A stretch of 10,052 nucleotides of DNA from an uncultured Fidelibacterota bacterium. GTDB taxonomy: Bacteria > Marinisomatota > Marinisomatia > Marinisomatales > UBA1611. This document shows positions 7,455 to 10,052 of this stretch, piece after piece. The stretch lies in NCBI GenBank assembly GCA_913041325.1, contig CAJWHU010000046.1:1-10052 (forward strand). The letters run 5' to 3'. The position numbers and the translations under genes are program-made. Under the pieces are notes generated by a model. It made no database searches, was not told where the DNA came from, and saw only the letters and a list, made by a program, of their open reading frames with translations. Position 1 is the stretch's first letter, and each line of letters opens with the position of its first letter.

Positions 7455-8800
7455 TGCCAACCTCTTTAAAACAACTTCAAACCCAAAAACAAAAACTTGC
7501 TCCAAGACAGATTTTGCAAGCGCGATTATTACAATTAAGTTCAATTAATTTAGAGCAAGCAATAGTTGAAGAGCTAGAACAGAATCCACTTTTGGAGCAG
7601 GTAGAGCCCGAGGACCAGCAAATAGATGAAAAAAAGGATGACAGTCCAATTGATGATATTGATGTTTCTATGGAAGATATGTATAGTGATGAGTCTACCT
7701 ATTATCTATCAGAGCAAAAAAAAGAAATGCCGCTACCAGAGAGGCGCAATCTTTTGGAAGATTTGATTGATCAGTTAAAAGATTCAAATATGACTGAACT
7801 TGAAAAAGAAATATCTGAAGAAATTATTTGGAATACCAACGAAAGGGGTTTCTTAGATACCGATCTTATATTAATTGCTGACAGATTTGAATTATTGGAA
7901 GAAGAAATTGAACCAATTCTACAAAAGGTTCAGAGGCTGGATCCTAAAGGTGTTGGGTCAAGAAATTTAAGAGAGTGTTTAATGATTCAATTGGAGGCCA
8001 ACAATAGTTCTCTGGCATTTAATTTGGTTGATAATTATTTTGAAGATTTTATGCATAAACGTTATGAGAAAATTATTTCTAAATTACAATGTTCAAAAAA
8101 AGAGCTACACGATGCTATTGCAGAAATTTCATATTTAAACCCTCATCCTGGTGAGGGCTATAGAGATAAATTTCAAACTGTTATACCAGATTTAATTATT
8201 GTTGAAGAAAATAATGATTGGGTTATTACCACAAATGATGGTGGCATCCCTGAATTGAGAATTAGTCAAGACTATGAACACAAATTAAATGGCAACGCTT
8301 TAAGCAAAGATGCAAAGAGATTTATAAAAAGTAAAATGGATTCAGCTAATTGGTTTATTGAAGCTATTCAACAACGCAGAAGCACCCTAGTTCACGTAAT
8401 GCGGTCGATAATCAAGTTCCAGCCTGAATGGTTTGGAGGTGACACAGAATATTTGAGACCACTAAAATTACAAGATATTTCAGATGAAATCGGTATGGAT
8501 ATCTCAACAATAAGTAGATCTACTCGAGGGAAATATGTTGATACACCCTACGGCATTTTTGAGTTGAAACATTTTTTTACAGACTCAATTAAATTGAATG
8601 ATGGTCTTGAAATAGGTACATATGTAATCAAGAGGTCTCTAGACAAAATAATAAATTCCGAAAATAAACAAAAACCCTTAAGCGATGATGAACTAGTGAT
8701 TGAGCTAGATCAGAGAGGATATAATCTAGCAAGAAGGACGGTTGCAAAATACCGCGACCAACTAGGGTATCCGGTTGCTAGGTTGAGAAAAGAAATATAA
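7454..8800 (+). CDS. rpoN: RNA polymerase sigma-54 factor
   Basis: Sigma-54, which directs RNA polymerase to GG/GC (-24/-12) promoters and opens them only with an AAA+ activator; 448 residues (E. coli 477). Region I (about 1-50) is glutamine- and leucine-rich: LKQLQTQKQKLAPRQILQAR, then LLQLSSINLEQAIVEELEQN and PLLE. Region II (about 52-85) is acidic and variable. The core-binding domain (about 95-290) includes the segment VQRLDPKGVGSRNLRECL. A DNA-binding helix-turn-helix region follows with LKLQDISDEIGMDISTISRS and the conserved YVDTPYGIFELKHFF. The RpoN box ARRTVAKYR at 426-434 matches the family consensus. The start is GTG at 7454, sharing its first base with the lptB TAG (TAGTG); no upstream alternative fits Region I. 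lptB-rpoN adjacency is also found in Proteobacteria, where hpf and ptsN follow; here hflK follows after ten bases. No sigma-54 promoter or activator gene is seen in the window. Confidence 0.97.
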   Translation: MPTSLKQLQTQKQKLAPRQILQARLLQLSSINLEQAIVEELEQNPLLEQVEPEDQQIDEKKDDSPIDDIDVSMEDMYSDESTYYLSEQKKEMPLPERRNLLEDLIDQLKDSNMTELEKEISEEIIWNTNERGFLDTDLILIADRFELLEEEIEPILQKVQRLDPKGVGSRNLRECLMIQLEANNSSLAFNLVDNYFEDFMHKRYEKIISKLQCSKKELHDAIAEISYLNPHPGEGYRDKFQTVIPDLIIVEENNDWVITTNDGGIPELRISQDYEHKLNGNALSKDAKRFIKSKMDSANWFIEAIQQRRSTLVHVMRSIIKFQPEWFGGDTEYLRPLKLQDISDEIGMDISTISRSTRGKYVDTPYGIFELKHFFTDSIKLNDGLEIGTYVIKRSLDKIINSENKQKPLSDDELVIELDQRGYNLARRTVAKYRDQLGYPVARLRKEI

Positions 8801-8805
8801 AGGAG
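8801..8805 (+). promoter_or_regulatory. Ribosome binding site for hflK
   Basis: AGGAG directly after the rpoN stop, five bases before the ATG at 8811. It is the strongest Shine-Dalgarno in the window and contrasts with the coupled, site-less starts of the genes before it. Confidence 0.8.
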
Positions 8806-8810
8806 AAAAT

Positions 8811-9788
8811 ATGGCTGCACGCAGAGTAATGGTTGGAGATCAAGAAGTAGAAATTCCTGATTTTAATTTTAAGATTGTTCCAATTCTTTTGATACTATTT
8901 ACTATATGGTTTTTATATGTTACTGTCTACAGTGTTGGGCCCGATGAAGTAGGAGTAATAAGAACCTTTGGGGCACACACCAGGGTTGAAGGATCAGGTA
9001 TTAATATAAAATTTCCAGCACCAATTGAAACGGTTATCAAACCAAAAGTTACAGAAGTTAAAAGGATTGAAATAGGTTTTAGAACTCTTAAAAACGGACA
9101 ATATCGTACTGTAGAGAAAGAAAGTTTGATGCTAACTGGTGATGAAAATATTGTAGATGCTGAAATGATTGTACAATATAAGATAAAAGATCCAGTCGAT
9201 TATTTGTTCAAGATCGTTGCACCTGAGCTTACAGTCCGTGAGGCCGCTGAAGCAAGTTTACGAACCGTAGTAGGCAGAAATATGATTGATGAGACTCTCA
9301 CAACAGGAAAGTTTGTAATACAAGAAGAAACTAAATTACAATTACAATCAATTTTAGACAAATATCAATCAGGTATTCATGTTGTTGCTGTCCAGTTGCA
9401 AGATGTGTCCCCACCTAAAGAGGTTATAGGTGCTTTTAAGGATGTAGCTTCTGCGAAGGAGGACAAAAACAGGATGGTGAACCAGGCAGAAGGTTACAGG
9501 AATGATGTCATTCCTAAGGCAAGAGGTGAGGCTGAAGCAATGATTAGGGATGCTGAGGGTTTTAAAGAGTCTAGAATTAAACGAGCAGAGGGAGACGCAG
9601 CAAAATTCACTACCATTTTAAAAGAATATAATAAAGCGAAAAGCATTACTGAAAAGAGGCTCTATTTAGAAACGATGGAAAAGGTTTTGCCTGATATTGA
9701 AAAAATAATAGTGCCAGATAAAAATAGTGGCAACATGCTTAATTTATTAAATCTAAATACCGGTAAGGTTAAAGGAGTAGAAAAGTAA
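8811..9788 (+). CDS. hflK: HflK-like membrane protease modulator (SPFH/band 7 family)
   Basis: Inner-membrane SPFH (stomatin/prohibitin/flotillin/HflK) protein that, with HflC, forms a large ring-like cage around the FtsH protease and influences its access to membrane substrates. It has 325 residues, shorter than the 419 of E. coli because the glycine-rich N-terminus and a C-terminal tail are missing. A short cytoplasmic segment precedes one membrane helix at about 21-42. The band 7 domain starts at VGPDEVGVIRTFG (42-54) and includes FPAPIETVIKPKVTEVKRIE followed by IGFR; the IEIGFR segment is the usual HflK mark and separates it from HflC. An alanine- and charge-rich coiled coil follows (about 220-295: QAEGYRNDVIPKARGEAEAM and further). 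The stop shares one base with the hflC ATG (TAATG), which supports the pairing. ftsH is not in the window. Whether the pair acts on FtsH here is inferred from the family. Confidence 0.94.
   Translation: MAARRVMVGDQEVEIPDFNFKIVPILLILFTIWFLYVTVYSVGPDEVGVIRTFGAHTRVEGSGINIKFPAPIETVIKPKVTEVKRIEIGFRTLKNGQYRTVEKESLMLTGDENIVDAEMIVQYKIKDPVDYLFKIVAPELTVREAAEASLRTVVGRNMIDETLTTGKFVIQEETKLQLQSILDKYQSGIHVVAVQLQDVSPPKEVIGAFKDVASAKEDKNRMVNQAEGYRNDVIPKARGEAEAMIRDAEGFKESRIKRAEGDAAKFTTILKEYNKAKSITEKRLYLETMEKVLPDIEKIIVPDKNSGNMLNLLNLNTGKVKGVEK
9771..9777 (+). promoter_or_regulatory. Ribosome binding site for hflC
   Basis: AAAGGAG near the end of hflK, ten bases before the ATG at 9788. The distance is slightly long, so it probably works together with coupling through the TAATG overlap. 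Confidence 0.5.
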
Positions 9789-10052
9789 TGAAAAATTATA
9801 TTCTAATTCTGGGTGCTATTTTAATTGCATTCGTTTTGTCCACCATTATTATTGTTGATGAAACTGAGCAAATGGTAATTTTGCAATTTGGTAAACCTGT
9901 TCGCACAATTAAAGAACCAGGTCTTAACTATAAACTTCCTGCGCCATTTCAGACCTCTAATTCATTTGAAAAAAGGCTTTTAGAGTATGATGTTCCGCCT
10001 GAAGAGGTTTTGAGTAAAGATAAAAAATCTCTTATAATGGATAATTACGTGA
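9788..10052 (+). CDS. hflC: HflC-like membrane protease modulator, 3' partial
   Basis: Partner of HflK in the SPFH complex; only the first 88 codons are present and the frame runs off the right edge. The N-terminus MKNYILILGAILIAFVLSTI contains the membrane anchor (about 4-24). Then come VDETEQMVILQFGKPVRTIK, EPGLNYKLPAPFQ, EKRLLEYDVPPEEVLSKDKK and SLIMDNYV, all aligning with the start of the HflC band 7 domain. The segments PPxEVLxKDKK and DNY are HflC marks, absent from HflK. The start overlaps the hflK stop by one base. Too little remains to judge the C-terminal half or the full length (about 300 residues expected from the family). Confidence 0.93.
   Translation, partial: MKNYILILGAILIAFVLSTIIIVDETEQMVILQFGKPVRTIKEPGLNYKLPAPFQTSNSFEKRLLEYDVPPEEVLSKDKKSLIMDNYV

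Noticed and set aside
1..10052. A novel defence, mobile or secretion system
   Set aside because: Every long frame belongs to a known core family; there are no transposase, integrase, nuclease, toxin or phage motifs, no direct-repeat arrays and no abrupt change in base composition that I can see.

Overview
The window reads as a stretch of core chromosome from an AT-rich, diderm (LPS-making) bacterium. All ten recognisable genes are on the + strand, and eight of them, from 2521 to the right edge, are packed with overlaps or gaps of 0-10 bases. The gene content (Kdo synthesis, LPS export, sigma-54, HflK/HflC), the lipoprotein-type LptC, the metal-type KdsA and the scarcity of Shine-Dalgarno sequences would fit a marine member of the FCB group, for example Marinimicrobia/SAR406-like. 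That placement is an inference from content and style, not from a database comparison.

Left part (1-2408): two consecutive MacB/FtsX-type ABC transporter permeases. The first is cut by the left edge and lacks about 24 N-terminal residues. They are paralogues in tandem with the same layout (one N-terminal membrane helix, a large extracytoplasmic MacB core domain, three C-terminal helices). They probably form a heterodimeric exporter or lipoprotein/peptide-handling pump whose ATPase lies outside the window. A 112-base AT-rich gap (2409-2520) separates them from the next unit and is the only real intergenic region.

Middle part (2521-7454): an outer-membrane biogenesis unit, kdsB-pyrG-kdsA-kdsC-lptC-lptB. 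KdsA makes Kdo-8-phosphate, KdsC dephosphorylates it, and KdsB activates Kdo with CTP, which PyrG makes. The product, CMP-Kdo, feeds lipid A-Kdo assembly. LptC and LptB are parts of the machine that pulls finished LPS out of the inner membrane. The logic runs from precursor and cofactor supply to export.

Right part (7454-10052): rpoN (sigma-54), then hflK and the start of hflC, which is cut by the right edge. The lptB-rpoN adjacency is also seen in Proteobacteria, but here hflK/hflC follow instead of hpf/ptsN, and no lptA lies between lptC and lptB.

I do not see a mobile element, CRISPR array, RNA gene, phage gene or an undescribed multi-gene system. The points worth a second look are small: an altered oxyanion-loop motif in PyrG, a shortened and divergent substrate loop in KdsB, an LptC lipoprotein signal without basic residues, and a TTG start for lptB embedded in the lptC stop codon.
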